From: Acidobacteriota bacterium
GTDB lineage: Bacteria > Acidobacteriota > Terriglobia > Terriglobales > Acidobacteriaceae
Length of the DNA: 64,000 bases
Direction: 5' to 3'
NCBI GenBank assembly: GCA_013289685.1
Contig: JABCZL010000001.1
Coordinates: 561,838 to 625,837 of the forward strand
The translations under genes and the position numbers were made by a program. The first letter of the stretch is position 1, and the number at the start of each line of letters is the position of its first letter. Positions 36,873 to 48,800 of the stretch are shown one piece after another. The notes beneath the pieces were generated by a model that saw only the letters and a list, made by a program, of their open reading frames with translations, was not told where the DNA came from and did no database searches.

Positions 36873-38352
36873 GAGCCTTCATGCGAAGCCGTATCTCGCT
36901 TTCGATTTTGGTGCCGAGAGTGGGCGGGCCGTTCTAGCTCATCTGCAGAAAGGAATTCTCACGACCGAGGAGGTCCATCGTTTCCCCAATGAGCCCGTCA
37001 GCTACGGCGGCGCGCTTCATTGGGACGTGCCTCGACTCTGGTTTGAAGTGCGGAAAGCGCTAGCGCGACTGGGTGAAGTGGAACTGGCGGGCATTGGAGT
37101 TGACGCCTGGGGTGTGGACTATGCCCTGTTGGGAGAAGGCGGCGAGTTGCTCCAGAATCCTTACCACTACCGCGACCGCCGGACCGACGGCGTCATGGAG
37201 GAAGTCTTCACCAAAGTCAGCAAGCAGGAGATCTACCAGGCCACTGGCATTCAGTTCATGCCCATCAACACTCTCTATCAGCTCGTCGCCGCGCGGCGTC
37301 AGACTCCGAAGTTGCTGGAAGCGGCAAAACATCTCATCACCATTCCAGATCTTTTCAACTACTGGCTGACTGGAAATGCAGTCTGCGAATTTACCAACGC
37401 GACCACCACCCAGATGGTGGACCCGGTGAAGCGCACCTGGGCCACCGGCCTGTTGCAGCGCCTGGATCTTCCAGCGCATTTGCCGGCTCCAATCGTGGAG
37501 CCGGGCTCGATCATCGGCACGCTGCTGCCTGACATAGCAGGTCACACTTTTCTTGCGGGAACGCCCGTGATTGCTCCCGCATGTCACGACACGGGCTCGG
37601 CGGTGGCCGCAATCTCGGCTCGCGACGGCACGGCCTTTCTCAGTTCTGGAACCTGGTCGCTGATCGGCACCGAGCTCGATTCCCCCGTGATCACGTCCGA
37701 TGCGTTGCGCCTGAACTTCACCAACGAAGGCGGCGTGAATGGAACGACGCGGCTGCTAAAGAACGTCATGGGCCTGTGGATGCTGCAGGCCTGTCGCCAA
37801 TCCTGGACGGCACAGGGCCACAGCTACGACTATCGGGAGCTGATCGAGCTGGCAAGTCGCGAGCCCTCGTTTCGTCAGCTCGTTGATCCCGATGACGAGT
37901 CCTTCTTGCGTCCTCCCGACATGCTCGTGGCCATCGACAAATTCTGCACCCGCACCCACCAGCCGGTTCCGCACGAACCCGGCGCGTACGTGCGAGTTGT
38001 TCTGGAAAGCCTCGCATTCAAATACCGCCTGGTCCTGTGGAATCTTGAACAGGTGAGCGGGAGGCGCATTGAACGGATTCGTATCATCGGCGGCGGATCG
38101 AAGAATCGATTGCTAAACCAACTGACCGCCAATGCCACTGGAAGAACAGTGCTTGCTGGCCCGGCTGAGGCAACCGCTTTGGGAAATATTGCGATGCAGA
38201 TCCTTGCGACTGGACGTGCGTCCTCGCTGCAGGAAGTCCGCGCCATCGTGGAACGATCTTTCCCCACCGAAGCATTTGAGCCGCTCGAAACTGACAAGTG
38301 GGATCAGGATGCGGAACGATTTGAGCAATATTGCGGGAGTATCTATGCCTGA
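36853..38352 (+). CDS. rhaB: Rhamnulokinase
   Basis: FGGY-family sugar kinase of 499 aa that phosphorylates L-rhamnulose to rhamnulose-1-phosphate. ATP and sugar motifs: FDFGAESGRAV at the N-terminus, GVDAWGVDYALL, HYRDRRTDG, FLSSGTWSLIGTE and the C-terminal GGGSKNRLLNQLTANATGR, ordered as in RhaB. The start at 36853 has a CCCGGA stretch and overlaps rhaI by 20 bp; a start at 36865 is possible. It overlaps rhaEW by 8 bp, so translation of the operon is coupled. Confidence 0.95.
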   Translation: MSLLMPKSLHAKPYLAFDFGAESGRAVLAHLQKGILTTEEVHRFPNEPVSYGGALHWDVPRLWFEVRKALARLGEVELAGIGVDAWGVDYALLGEGGELLQNPYHYRDRRTDGVMEEVFTKVSKQEIYQATGIQFMPINTLYQLVAARRQTPKLLEAAKHLITIPDLFNYWLTGNAVCEFTNATTTQMVDPVKRTWATGLLQRLDLPAHLPAPIVEPGSIIGTLLPDIAGHTFLAGTPVIAPACHDTGSAVAAISARDGTAFLSSGTWSLIGTELDSPVITSDALRLNFTNEGGVNGTTRLLKNVMGLWMLQACRQSWTAQGHSYDYRELIELASREPSFRQLVDPDDESFLRPPDMLVAIDKFCTRTHQPVPHEPGAYVRVVLESLAFKYRLVLWNLEQVSGRRIERIRIIGGGSKNRLLNQLTANATGRTVLAGPAEATALGNIAMQILATGRASSLQEVRAIVERSFPTEAFEPLETDKWDQDAERFEQYCGSIYA

Positions 38353-40561
38353 AATCAAAGCGACGACTCACCTGAAAGATTTGTGGAACGAAGCGGCAGA
38401 TCAAAAGATGAACGGCAATCCGCTGTCCCTGTTGCGTTATCGCTCGAACCTGCTGGGCTCTGACTTGCGCATCACCAATTTCGGCGGCGGCAACACCAGC
38501 TCCAAGCTGGACCTGCCCGATCCGTTTACGGGCAGGCCTGTCCGCGTGCTGGCTGTAAAAGGCAGTGGTGGAGATCTCGGTTCCATCACCGATGCCGGAT
38601 TCGCGCAGCTCTATCTCGATCGTCTGGAACAACTCAAAGAGCTATATCGTGGCGAGCAACACGAAGATGAGATGGTTCGTTATTATCCGCTCTCGGCGTT
38701 TGGCGAGAATCGCGTGGCGGCGTCGATCGACACTCCCCTGCACGCCTTCCTCCCCTTCGCTCACGTGGATCACTTGCACCCCGACTGGGCCATCGCTCTG
38801 GCGGCAAGCGCCAATGGAAAACGCAAGCTGGACGAGTTCAACAAAGAGTTTGATCGCAACATCGTGTGGCTGCCATGGCAACGCCCCGGATTCGAGCTGG
38901 CGCTCATGATTGAACGAGCGGTCGAGGAGAATCCCGGCTCGGAAGGCCTTATTCTCGGCGGGCACGGATTGTTCACCTGGGGAAACTCGCAACGCGAATG
39001 TTATTTGAACAGCATTCACACCATCGATCAGATGGGCGAATTTATTCTCCAACGTCAATCGAGGAAGGGCTTTTTGTTCGGCGGCGTCGAGCACGGGCCG
39101 GTGCCGGATCGCAAGAAAATCGCCACCCAGATTCTGCCCGCACTGCGTGGTGTAGTGTCCTCAAATCGCCGCGTGGTAGCGCACTATGCCGACGATGAAG
39201 ACGCTCTGACCTTCGCCGGATCGAAGTGGGCGAAAGAATTAGGCGCGCTGGGAACCAGTTGTCCCGACCATTTTCTGCGAACCCGGGTCTGCCCTCTCTT
39301 CCTGTCATGGGATCCCCTCAAAGAAGATGTGAGCATTCTGAAGGCGCGAATCCAGGGGGAGGGTGTCGCGTATCGAGCCGCATATAAGAAGTATTACGAC
39401 GCGTGGGCGAACGCCGATTCTCCCAAGCTCAGGGATTCCAACCCCTCCGTCGTCGTTGTTCCGGGCCTGGGCTTGTTCGGCTTCGGCAGGAACAAAAAAG
39501 AAGCGCGGATTACCACCGAGTTCTTCATCAACGCCATTCATGTCATGGCCGGGGCGAACTCATTGGAAGATGGAGAAATTTCTCATCCCCTGCCGCAGGC
39601 CCGCCACGCGGAGCAGTTGCAGCAGTTCGCGCAGTTCCATAACTATGTAGCGCTTCCCCGGTCTGAGGCGTTCCGCATCGAGTATTGGGCGCTAGAAGAA
39701 GCCAAGCTGCAACGCATGCCGGCGGAAGCAGAGTTCAGCCGCAAGATCGCCCTCATCATCGGCGGCGCAAGCGGGATCGGCCGCGAAGTCGCGCTGCTGC
39801 TGGCGCGCAAAGGCGCCCATGTCGTCGTAGCGGACTTTGACGAGCCCAGTGCCCGCAACGTCGCCAATGAAGTCGGCGCGTTAGCATCTCCCGAGTTCGT
39901 CGCGCACACTCGAGTTGACCTCGGTTCCTCGGCATCACTTGCGGAGGCCACGAATTTCACGATTTCTCAATTTGGCGGCCTCGACATCATCGTGAACACC
40001 GCCGCGATCTATCCCGTCCCCGGCGCTGACGGCGAACTCGGCGAAGCACAATGGGCGCAAACCTTTCTGGTGAACGTCACCGGCAACTATCTTCTCGCCC
40101 AGCAGACGGAGTGGGTGTTCAAAGATCAGGGCCTACCCGCTGCCATGGTGCTCACCAGTTCCGCCAACGCGGTGGTTCCTAAGAAAGGCAGCGAAGTTTA
40201 CGACACCAGCAAAGCAGCTCTCAATCATTTGATCCGAGAACTGTCGATCAAACTTGGTCCGCACGTACGAGTGAACGGCATCGCGCCTGCGACCGTGGTC
40301 GCCGGTTCCACCATGTTCCCTCGCGATCGTGTGATCCAGTCTCTGCAGAAATACAAGATCGCTTTCGCGGATTCGGAATCGATCGAGGTACTGCGAGCCA
40401 AGCTCGCCGATTTTTATGCGCAACGTACGCTGACCAAACGGCCCATCCTCCCCCAGGACTGCGCGGCCGCGATCGTGTGGCTAGCCGGGGATCAGAGCGC
40501 GAAAACGACGGGGCACGTCATTCCCGTGGATGGCGGTCTCCTGGAGGCCTTCCTGCGTTAA
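38345..40561 (+). CDS. rhaEW: Bifunctional rhamnulose-1-phosphate aldolase / lactaldehyde dehydrogenase
   Basis: A 738-residue two-domain enzyme finishing L-rhamnose breakdown. Residues 1 to about 430 are a class II aldolase with the zinc motif HAFLPFAHVDHLHPDW and GGHGLFTWG; this yields dihydroxyacetone phosphate and L-lactaldehyde. Residues about 465-738 are an SDR domain (IGGASGIGRE, NTAA, YDTSK near 618, VDGGLLEAF) that would oxidise the lactaldehyde. The start at 38345 has GGGAG 6 bp upstream and overlaps rhaB's stop by 8 bp. This fused architecture (RhaEW) is known in several bacteria, including Bacillus. Confidence 0.93.
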   Translation: MPEIKATTHLKDLWNEAADQKMNGNPLSLLRYRSNLLGSDLRITNFGGGNTSSKLDLPDPFTGRPVRVLAVKGSGGDLGSITDAGFAQLYLDRLEQLKELYRGEQHEDEMVRYYPLSAFGENRVAASIDTPLHAFLPFAHVDHLHPDWAIALAASANGKRKLDEFNKEFDRNIVWLPWQRPGFELALMIERAVEENPGSEGLILGGHGLFTWGNSQRECYLNSIHTIDQMGEFILQRQSRKGFLFGGVEHGPVPDRKKIATQILPALRGVVSSNRRVVAHYADDEDALTFAGSKWAKELGALGTSCPDHFLRTRVCPLFLSWDPLKEDVSILKARIQGEGVAYRAAYKKYYDAWANADSPKLRDSNPSVVVVPGLGLFGFGRNKKEARITTEFFINAIHVMAGANSLEDGEISHPLPQARHAEQLQQFAQFHNYVALPRSEAFRIEYWALEEAKLQRMPAEAEFSRKIALIIGGASGIGREVALLLARKGAHVVVADFDEPSARNVANEVGALASPEFVAHTRVDLGSSASLAEATNFTISQFGGLDIIVNTAAIYPVPGADGELGEAQWAQTFLVNVTGNYLLAQQTEWVFKDQGLPAAMVLTSSANAVVPKKGSEVYDTSKAALNHLIRELSIKLGPHVRVNGIAPATVVAGSTMFPRDRVIQSLQKYKIAFADSESIEVLRAKLADFYAQRTLTKRPILPQDCAAAIVWLAGDQSAKTTGHVIPVDGGLLEAFLR

Positions 40562-40596
40562 GGATCAAGTATGCAGCTCTGTAATCCGAGGATTCG

Positions 40597-41760
40597 ATGA
40601 ACCCAGCACTGGGCGTGTTCTTTCACTGGCTCGGTGGTCTGGCTTCTGCCAGCTTCTACGTTCCCTATCGCGGGGTAAAAAACTGGGCGTGGGAAACCTA
40701 CTGGCTGGTGGGCGGATTCTTCAGCTGGATCATCGCCCCATGGATCCTCGCGCTGACGATGACGCGCGACCTGTTGCCCGTGCTGCATGAAGCTCCGGCC
40801 AGCAGCCTTTTCTGGGCGTATGTATTCGGAGTCCTGTGGGGACTCGGCGGCCTCACCTTCGGCCTGACGATGCGATATCTGGGTATGTCGCTCGGCATGG
40901 CCGTGGCGCTGGGGTACACCGCCGCATTCGGCACATTGATGCCTCCGATTTTTCGCGGAGTGTTCGCCTCCGAAGTCCTCGGCACTCACTCGGGGCTGAT
41001 CATTCTGGGTGGAGTCGCGGTCTGTTTGCTGGGCATCGCGTTCGCGGGCGCAGCCGGAGTGTCCAAAGAACGCGAGATGTCGACCGAGCAGAAGCGTGCT
41101 TCGATCAAGGAGTTCGATTTGAAGAAGGGATTGCTCGTCGCCACTTTTTCAGGGGTGATGAGCGCCTGTTTCGCCTACGGCCTTGCGGCGGGTGATCCTA
41201 TCGAGGCCATCACCATCCAGCATGGCACTCCCACACTGTGGCAGGGACTTCCCGTCCTCGTTGTGGTTCTTGCCGGCGGCTTCACCACCAACTTTATCTG
41301 GTGCGTCATCCTAAACATTCGCAACCGCACCGGCTACCAGTACTTCGAGTCTCAAATTCGTGGAAAGGTTCCCGCTCGCAGTGAGGAGCACATTCTTGAA
41401 GCGGTTACCGATGCTCCAGCCGAGGAGATGGCGGTAGCCGTGGCCGTCGCACAAGATGCGGCCGTCAAGGCCCCGATGTTGGCCAACTACTTTTTCTCGG
41501 CTCTCGCGGGCACGACCTGGTACATGCAGTTTTTCTTCTACACCATGGGCGAGACCCAGATGGGAAGGTACAAGTTTTCCAGTTGGACGTTGCACATGGC
41601 CAGCATCATCATCTTCAGCACCTTGTGGGGTATCGCGCTGAAAGAATGGAATGGCGCCGGGGCCAGAACCAAAGTCTTGGTGGCCTTCAGCCTGCTGGTT
41701 CTGGTTACCTCAACGGTCATCGTGGGGTACGGAAACTACGTCGGCGGCTCTGCCCACTGA
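40597..41760 (+). CDS. rhaT: L-rhamnose/proton symporter
   Basis: A 387-residue inner-membrane transporter with about ten helices. The N-terminus MNPALGVFFHWLGGLASASFYVPYRGVKNWAWETYWLVGG is the RhaT signature, split here only for description. Later helices include LGGLTFGLTMRYLGMSLGMAVALGYTAAFG. The C-terminal half contains FFFYTMGETQMGRYKFSSWTLHMAS, also typical. It follows rhaEW by 35 bp with GAGG upstream of the ATG. It supplies L-rhamnose freed by the GH78 enzyme. Compared with E. coli RhaT (344 aa) it has a longer cytoplasmic loop near residues 145-175 and 245-285. Confidence 0.95.
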   Translation: MNPALGVFFHWLGGLASASFYVPYRGVKNWAWETYWLVGGFFSWIIAPWILALTMTRDLLPVLHEAPASSLFWAYVFGVLWGLGGLTFGLTMRYLGMSLGMAVALGYTAAFGTLMPPIFRGVFASEVLGTHSGLIILGGVAVCLLGIAFAGAAGVSKEREMSTEQKRASIKEFDLKKGLLVATFSGVMSACFAYGLAAGDPIEAITIQHGTPTLWQGLPVLVVVLAGGFTTNFIWCVILNIRNRTGYQYFESQIRGKVPARSEEHILEAVTDAPAEEMAVAVAVAQDAAVKAPMLANYFFSALAGTTWYMQFFFYTMGETQMGRYKFSSWTLHMASIIIFSTLWGIALKEWNGAGARTKVLVAFSLLVLVTSTVIVGYGNYVGGSAH

Positions 41761-41853
41761 CAGCAGCCGACCAGCATATCCAACCATGAAGGGCGCATCG
41801 ACCTCTGCGTTCTTCACAACCTCTTGTCAGCCCTGATTGTCAGCCTGACTCGA

Positions 41854-42846
41854 TCATTCTGCTGGCGTGATCGTGAGGTTGCGGAAGGCGACGTGGCCCG
41901 CCTCACTGCCCTGCAAATAGATCGGTCCTGGCAGCCCCTCGTGACTATCCAAGGCCCCGCCAGTGATGCCCGGAATTTCCTGTTTATCGATGATGGTGTG
42001 ACCATTTTGCACGACGGTGACCACTCGTCCCACGAACGTGATGTCGTAGGTCTGCCATTCTCCCGGCTTGCGCGGCTGTTCCGGCGAAGGGGCCAGGTAT
42101 CCGTATATGCCTCCGGTGCGCATGGTCGGACCTTCTGGCTCCGGATCGTCTTCGATCTGGAGCTCGTACCGGCCGCGCAGGTAGACGCCGCTATTCGATC
42201 CCGGCGCGCAATTGAATTCGACGTGTAGCTTGAAATCTTCAAACTTGGCATCGCTGATAAGTTCGGGACCGTGGCCAGGGCTCACGAGCGTTCCGTTTTC
42301 GATTTTCCAGGTTGCGGTTGCCGCCGGATCACTCATCCTCCACCCGCTCAGGTCTTTGCCGTTGAATAACTGCGTCAGCTTCCCCCACTTCGGTTCGCCC
42401 TTTCTCGTCAACGACGGCGCCTTCTCGCCCGTCCATTGCCACGGGGTTCCATCGGGTCCAGTGGTAGTCCCTACCAGCGTCTTCCCGGACAAGTTGCCCT
42501 CAAAGACCATGTCGTCCTTTCTCTCTTCTTCCTCCTTGGGAGAAACGAATGTGATCTTGCCATTCGTGATCTCACATTTTGGAAGCGGCCGCGCGTGTCC
42601 CCACCGGCTGACCATGCGAGCTTTGACCTGGCCGTCTTCCTGCGTGATTTCCAACCATGACGGAGCTTCGCGAACCGGAGTCTTTAGGGTTAGATCCCAA
42701 CGTCCCAGAAAAGCCTGAACCGATGCAGCTGTGTCCGCAGAGTTTCCTGGTTCGGAATACCCCCGCATAGAGAGCATCAAAATCAATGTTGTCAATCCGA
42801 ATACAGTCCGGCGGAAACTCATATCGGTACGACTCAGATTAGTCAT
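41854..42846 (-). CDS. Exported DUF1080 (3-keto-disaccharide hydrolase-type) protein
   Basis: A 330-residue exported protein. The signal peptide is SFRRTVFGLTTLILMLSMRG. Residues about 40-150 form a beta domain (FLGRWDLTLKTP ... VFEGNLSGKTLVGTTTGPDG). The DUF1080 domain covers about 155-330, with LFNGKDLSGWR, WKIENGTLVS, DFKLHVEFNCAPGSNSGVYLRGRYELQIED and AGHVAFRNLTI. Members of this family bind or cleave sugars and some are reported to hydrolyse 3-keto-glycosides. The ATG at 42846 has TGAGG 8 bp upstream. It is convergent with rhaT and its link to the rhamnose locus is by position only. Confidence 0.88.
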   Translation of the reverse strand: MTNLSRTDMSFRRTVFGLTTLILMLSMRGYSEPGNSADTAASVQAFLGRWDLTLKTPVREAPSWLEITQEDGQVKARMVSRWGHARPLPKCEITNGKITFVSPKEEEERKDDMVFEGNLSGKTLVGTTTGPDGTPWQWTGEKAPSLTRKGEPKWGKLTQLFNGKDLSGWRMSDPAATATWKIENGTLVSPGHGPELISDAKFEDFKLHVEFNCAPGSNSGVYLRGRYELQIEDDPEPEGPTMRTGGIYGYLAPSPEQPRKPGEWQTYDITFVGRVVTVVQNGHTIIDKQEIPGITGGALDSHEGLPGPIYLQGSEAGHVAFRNLTITPAE

Positions 42847-42887
42847 GATTGTGCCTCACGCAGAGATTCTAGCCGATCGCTCCGGGG

Positions 42888-45800
42888 TTAGCGGGTCTCT
42901 CCACTTCCCTGCCTAACTTCGAAGAGTGATGGCTTTAACGTAATCGACGCGTCTGGGTTGTAGTAGTCGTAGAGCACCGATGGGGCGGTCTCAGCCTGCA
43001 TTGCAAAACGCGGCCGGAACCGGAAGCTGAAGGACGATCCTCCCGCCTCAGGCCAGAGATACAAAACCACGCGGTCCGGCAGCACATCGTAGCGGTAAAC
43101 TGCATAGTTGCCCTGCATCGCGTTCTCCAGACTGTCGCGATCCACGTCCGCTCCCGGCGGCAAGCCAACTTCCGCCAGCATCATGCCATATCCGCGGTAA
43201 CCGAGCCGTTCGGCCCGGACGCTACATTCGACGCTTTCGCTTGTCGTGCCCTTGGTGTTCGAATATTCCACAACGTATCGCAACACGCTCGTCGCGTTCG
43301 GCTCCGGTTTCGACGCGACGGAACTGCTGTCCTGCCACGGGACATATAGGTCGGCCACAACCTGGGCACTCATCATCGCCTCGCTCGCGTACTCCAAACC
43401 CACTTGGTTTTTGCCAGCCATCACTTGAGTGCTGACATCGACTTCAATCGGTGCTGCCACGCCCTGCCCCGCGGGCAGTTCGACGACTTTCGCCTCTTTG
43501 CCGTTGACCCGCACAGTGATCTCGCCGGCGGTCTCCCGGTCGCGCGCCACCACCATTCTCAGCAGTGTCTTGATTACATTCACAGTCGTTTGTCCGCTAT
43601 ACCACATGCCATCCTTGTCCTCGTTGCGCAGGAGGAAGAGGAGTCCCTGGCGAATCAAAGACCGGTCGGCGCCCGCTCTGCTATCGCCCGAAGCTAATGC
43701 CCGCAGGGCCAGAGCCGTAGATTCGAGTGCTCCGGTTTGTCCCCATCCATAAAATGGCGTATTGCGTTCCAGGCTCCAGTACGAGCCGCCCCGTTGCTGA
43801 TGGACACTCTTGCGCAGCCATTCGAGCAGATCTTCGAATGTCCGCTCATCGCCCGTTGCTTTCGCCGCCAGCGCATAGCTGGCGATGATGTAGGGCTCAT
43901 CCGCGAGGTCACGGTGGGCCGTGAGAAACGCCAGCGCGCGTTCCAGACTCTTGCGGCGTGGGGCCGCTTGCGCCGAGTCTTCTCCATCGAGCTGCGCCAG
44001 GGTCTGAGCAACGTAAGCGGTCAACAGCAAGGCGTCCTTGTCATTCTTGTCCCAGTGCCCGCGCCACGATCCATTCGGAGCCTGTTGCTGAAGGATCCAT
44101 TGCTCTGCCGCAAGCGGAACACCATCGTCCACCGTCACGATCTGCCCGGCACGATGTAGAAACTCCAGAGCGTAGGTTGTCAACGCCAGGTCTGCACCCT
44201 CGCCATGTCCCCAGTAGGAGAAGCCTCCTGATTCCGCCTGGTACCGCAGCAACCGCTCATATCCGGCCGCGAGATACCTCTGCGCCTTCAAAGCGATCGC
44301 CGGCTTCTGTTCGCTCTTCGCGTAGATCTCTGCCACCATCAAGCTCGGATAAGTGGACGAGATGGTCTGCTCACCGCATCCGTGCGGCTTCTCTAGCCCC
44401 GCCTCCAGGTTCTCCACTACGTGCGCCAGCAGGTTCGGATAAATCTTCACTCTCGCAGCTGTAGAACCAGGAATCACATTGTCGGGAACCGTCAGCGTCA
44501 GTGTTCCTTTCCGATCAACGATGTCCGCAGTTGTTACCGAAAGCGGACGGCCAAACGGATGCACATCGACGGACTTCTGCGCGGCGTCGCCGATTTCCGA
44601 ATTCGCTGCCGTGACCTGCTGCTTGCCGCCGCTGACCGCGGCCACCGCGCGGTAGCGAAACATGGCGCTCGCGTAGTCTCCAGCCAAAACGTTGACCTGT
44701 ACCTCCGCCGGGCCCAGCAGAGTGAACCACGGCTCCGGCTTGATGGACGCCTTCAGTGTCTGTGCGCGATCGAGATAGTTTCGCAGAATAAGGGGATACG
44801 AGATCTCATCCCCCTGGGTGAGGATGCGGGGAGGATCGTGTTCGACGAAGAACGGCTGAAACGCCCGCAGGTCTTGCTCTGCCCGGCCCAACTCCCCATT
44901 TTTCGTTGAGCCGACGGCCGTCAGTTTCCAGGTTGTGATGTTGTCAGCCAACTTGAAATTGAGTTTTGCGTGCCCGCGGCGATCCGTGATTAGTGCGGGT
45001 TCCCAAAGCATGGTTTCGGGAAAATCCTCGCGCAACCGGGGCGTGACCATCGAACCGGATTTCATGGCATTCAACATGCCGGGTGCAATCGTGACGAGAT
45101 TCGGCAGGCTTCGAATCTCTGCCACCGAAGCGTTTGTGGTTTCTAGGGTTGCTGCGACTCCCGACACCTCGACCGTTTCACTCGATGCGCCGACCGAGAG
45201 TTCGAAACTCACCTCCGTCACGTTGGTCGCCTGGACCAGTACCGCCTTGACTTCCAGCGCCTTGAAGCCCTGAGCGTCCGCGCGGATGTCATAGACTCCG
45301 GGTTGCAGGTCTTTCAGTTCGAAACGGCCCGCGGAGTCGGTTGTTGCGCCATGCTTTTGCTCAGTGCCCTCAAGCGTGGCCTCGACCTGTGCATTGACGA
45401 TCACCGCGCCGGTTGGGTCCACTACAGTTCCGCTGATCGCTCCAGTGTTCTCGGCCAGGCTCATGCCCGGAGGAGCGGGACGCGGAGTGGCATCGTTTGC
45501 ACTCTGCTCGGAAACGAGAATCGAATAGTTCGCCACCTGGAAATCGTCCGGCGTGTTGGGCTTCCCATCGGGACCGGCGCTCATCACGTTCACAACCTGA
45601 CGGACCAGAGTCACCGGCTCGCCCACGCGTTCTCCGGACTTATTCGTCTGCTGAATCCTCACCCGGTCGCTGTATTGGGCTGTGCGCTGGAAAACCGTGT
45701 AGTAAGGATGCCCCCATGGATCGTGTAGTTCATCGAGGTCAACTCCTGCCTCCCGCAGAATCTTTTTGAAGCTCGCTTCGTCGTTCGGATATGCGCCACC

Positions 45801-48800
45801 GGCATTTAGGTGCGCGGTGAGAACCTTGTTGATATTCGCCCGCGACTGCACAAAGTAATCGACGCTATCCCGCCAGATCAGGGTGCCGTTGCTCCCTTTC
45901 TGCTCGGGATACTCACCCCGGCTATAAATCTCAGTCACGTAGTAAGGCCCCGAGATCAGGAACCGCGCTTCATACGGCTTGCCCCACGGATCGGTGAGTG
46001 CCTTGAAGTCCACTCCTCGCTTCAGCAACTCCGCTTGAAGGGTATCGAGGTTGCGGATGAATCGTCCCTCCTTCTCGCTCAGATCACGGCTGGCGGTTTC
46101 GATCAGCTTGGTGAAATGATCGAAGTACAACCTCGAACTCCGGTGAGCTGTGAAATCGTCCTTCGTTCCAAAGTGCTTGTCTGGTCCGGCAGAGGTCACT
46201 GTCAGAATGTGTTGTATGTTCTGGAAACTAAGTGCGTAGCGATAAGGTGTTCCCCAGGGATCCAGCAGACCCTGCACGTCCACGTTCTCTTCTTTTCCGA
46301 CGGCCTCCAGATCCGCAAGATAGTGAGGCTGTTTTCCCTCTTCGTTCCACCTGGCTAATCCAGCCTCCACGGGCTCAAACTGCTTGCTGAGTATTTTGGA
46401 AAACACTTGTTCCGGCCCCAAGGGAGACTGGTCTTCCAGCATTTCCAGGCTATCTTGATAGCTGGACTGCAAGATGTATTCGGCAACCAGGTCGAGGTCC
46501 GGCGAGACCGGCTGGGTCAGATCGATGCGATCCAGATCATTCCGCGAAATGCCGCCAAAGCCGGAATCATTACTCGATGACCACAGCGACCAGTTCCACC
46601 AGTTCCAGTTATTCCGCTGCCCAAAATCGGAGTCCGTCTGCGCCCGCTCTTCCACCGCTCGATCCACGATCTTGATCCCAAGCGCACTCTCCGTTCCGGT
46701 TTTGTCCGCGGATTTCACCGCGAAGCGCGCGGTAGCGTCTTCGCCAGGCCGGTGCTCGTTCTTATCCAGTTGAATGCCCATTTCGAGCTGGCGATTCTTT
46801 GGATACAGGACTGTCCGCAACCCTTCCAGCGCCGCAGAACTCCATTCCTCCTCGAGGGAGAAAGCAAGGATGGTGACTTCATCTGTGAAACGTGGATCGT
46901 AGGGAAACGAAGTGAATCCGCGTCCATTCCGCAGCCGGACTTGCTGGCTCGCCAGCACGACTCCCTCCCTTACCGCCTGCACCACCAGGTGCAGAGAAGG
47001 CCGCGTGCTGCGCAGCGTTATTTCGATCGGGTCACGGGGCTTGTAGATCGCATGGGAGGCCGTCACTTCGACGACGCCAGAATCATCGTCGTCGCTGTAA
47101 ATCCACTGCTTGTCACTGCCTATGAGCCCCTTCGCATCGCGCGCTTCAACCAGCAAGTAATCGCGATCTTCGTCCTCCGGAATGTTCAGGTCGCTTACCT
47201 TGGCCAGTCCGTACTTGTTCGTCTCGACCGTGCGCAGGAATCGTCTCTTCGGATTCTTATCGTCAGCTGAATCGTCATACAAACTCACCTGAACCCTGCA
47301 GCGCGCCGGCCGCCCGTCCGCGTAGAACGTCGAGACAAAAAACGTAGGCGGCATCTTCGGATTTCGCCTTGGCATGGAGCCGACATAGACATGAATCGGA
47401 TTCTTCGTGACGCGCAGGTCGAACCTTCGCTGCTCGGTGCGCCCGGTCGCCAGGTCCGTCACGTACGCCGCCACGTTTACATCGTGAAATTGCAGGTTGT
47501 CGTCGTCCTCGAGGCCGGCGTGGGCCTCACTCAGATCGAAGTGCGTCGTGAAGTGTCCGTCGTGGTCAAGTTCTCCGGCCTGAACCTGGCCTTCCGTGGT
47601 GTCCCACTGCTGCTTGCGGTAGTTCCATTTGCGTTCGGTCTCCTCCACAACTCGAACCTTGCCACGGGTGACTGGCTTGCCGAACAAATATTCCGCCGAC
47701 ACGGTAATGTCCGCGTTCTTCCCCTGCAGATAGTAGGCCTGATCCGGATGCGTGGAGACGCGGAAGGTCGGCAAATCGTACCGGTAGATATGAACTGACT
47801 TTTCCGCCCGGACATTCCGCCCGTCATCCTCCTGGCCGGAGAGCCAGGCGCGGATGACGTAAGTCCCCATGCGGACATTAGGCGGAATCTGCCAGTCCAG
47901 GTGCGCCACACCAAAAGCATTCGTGGCGACAGTCTGCTTGAGGACCAGTGTTCTTTCCTCATCCTCAATCCGCACATCGAGCGTGTCGCCCGCTACTGCT
48001 TTGCGCTCGGAATCGAATCGCAACATGCGCGTGTGCAGAGTCTGTCCCGGCTGGTAGATGTCCTTGTCGGTGTCGAGCATCAAATAGCTGCGCGACCGAA
48101 ACTCTACCCTCCGTTCGACCGAGCGGGCCACCAGGCCACTCTTGACGTTGACTATAAGGTCTCCATCGTTCGCGTGAGCGTCCCGAGGAATCAGGAGCGG
48201 AAGCGTGACGTTCCCCCCTGCATTTGTGATTGCGCTGGCGTTGACTTTCCTTTCCTTGCCGCCGTCGTCGTCCCAGGTCACATCTCCGCGAACCTCGACG
48301 CCCGCCAGCGGCGAGCCGTTATTGCTCCTGACATGCACCTGAACCCGGTACGGGCGCCCGGCAGCCGCCACTCGACTCGCGGCGGCAGTGAGTATGAATG
48401 GATCGGTGGTGGCGGCACGCAGAGCCTCGATGCCCGACGCCAGAATCTCTCCGCTCTCGGCCTGGACCTCATATTTCACACGCAGCCAATGCAAAGCCTC
48501 CATCTCTGAAACCGGAACGTTCGCAAATGGCTTCGCCAGCCTGAGCACCAATTGCTTTTGGTGGCGCACGAGTTCGACCGGCTCAACGACCTGAGCTCGC
48601 ACGATATCCTCTGCGTTCAGAAGCACTACTCGCGCAATAGATCGCGTAGATTTCTCAAGAGCATGCGGGAGAGGGACTGTGACTGTGAGTTCGGTGGTCC
48701 GAACCTGCAACCGAATGCCCGGCGGATTGATCGTCGATTCTGCGTCTGTGGCCGAGTGGCATTTACTCGGCTGGGTAAAGGTCAACAGAATCAACGACAC

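Noticed and set aside
47901-48509. Plus-strand frame inside the macroglobulin-like gene
   Set aside because: Antisense to conserved macroglobulin domains, no ribosome site.
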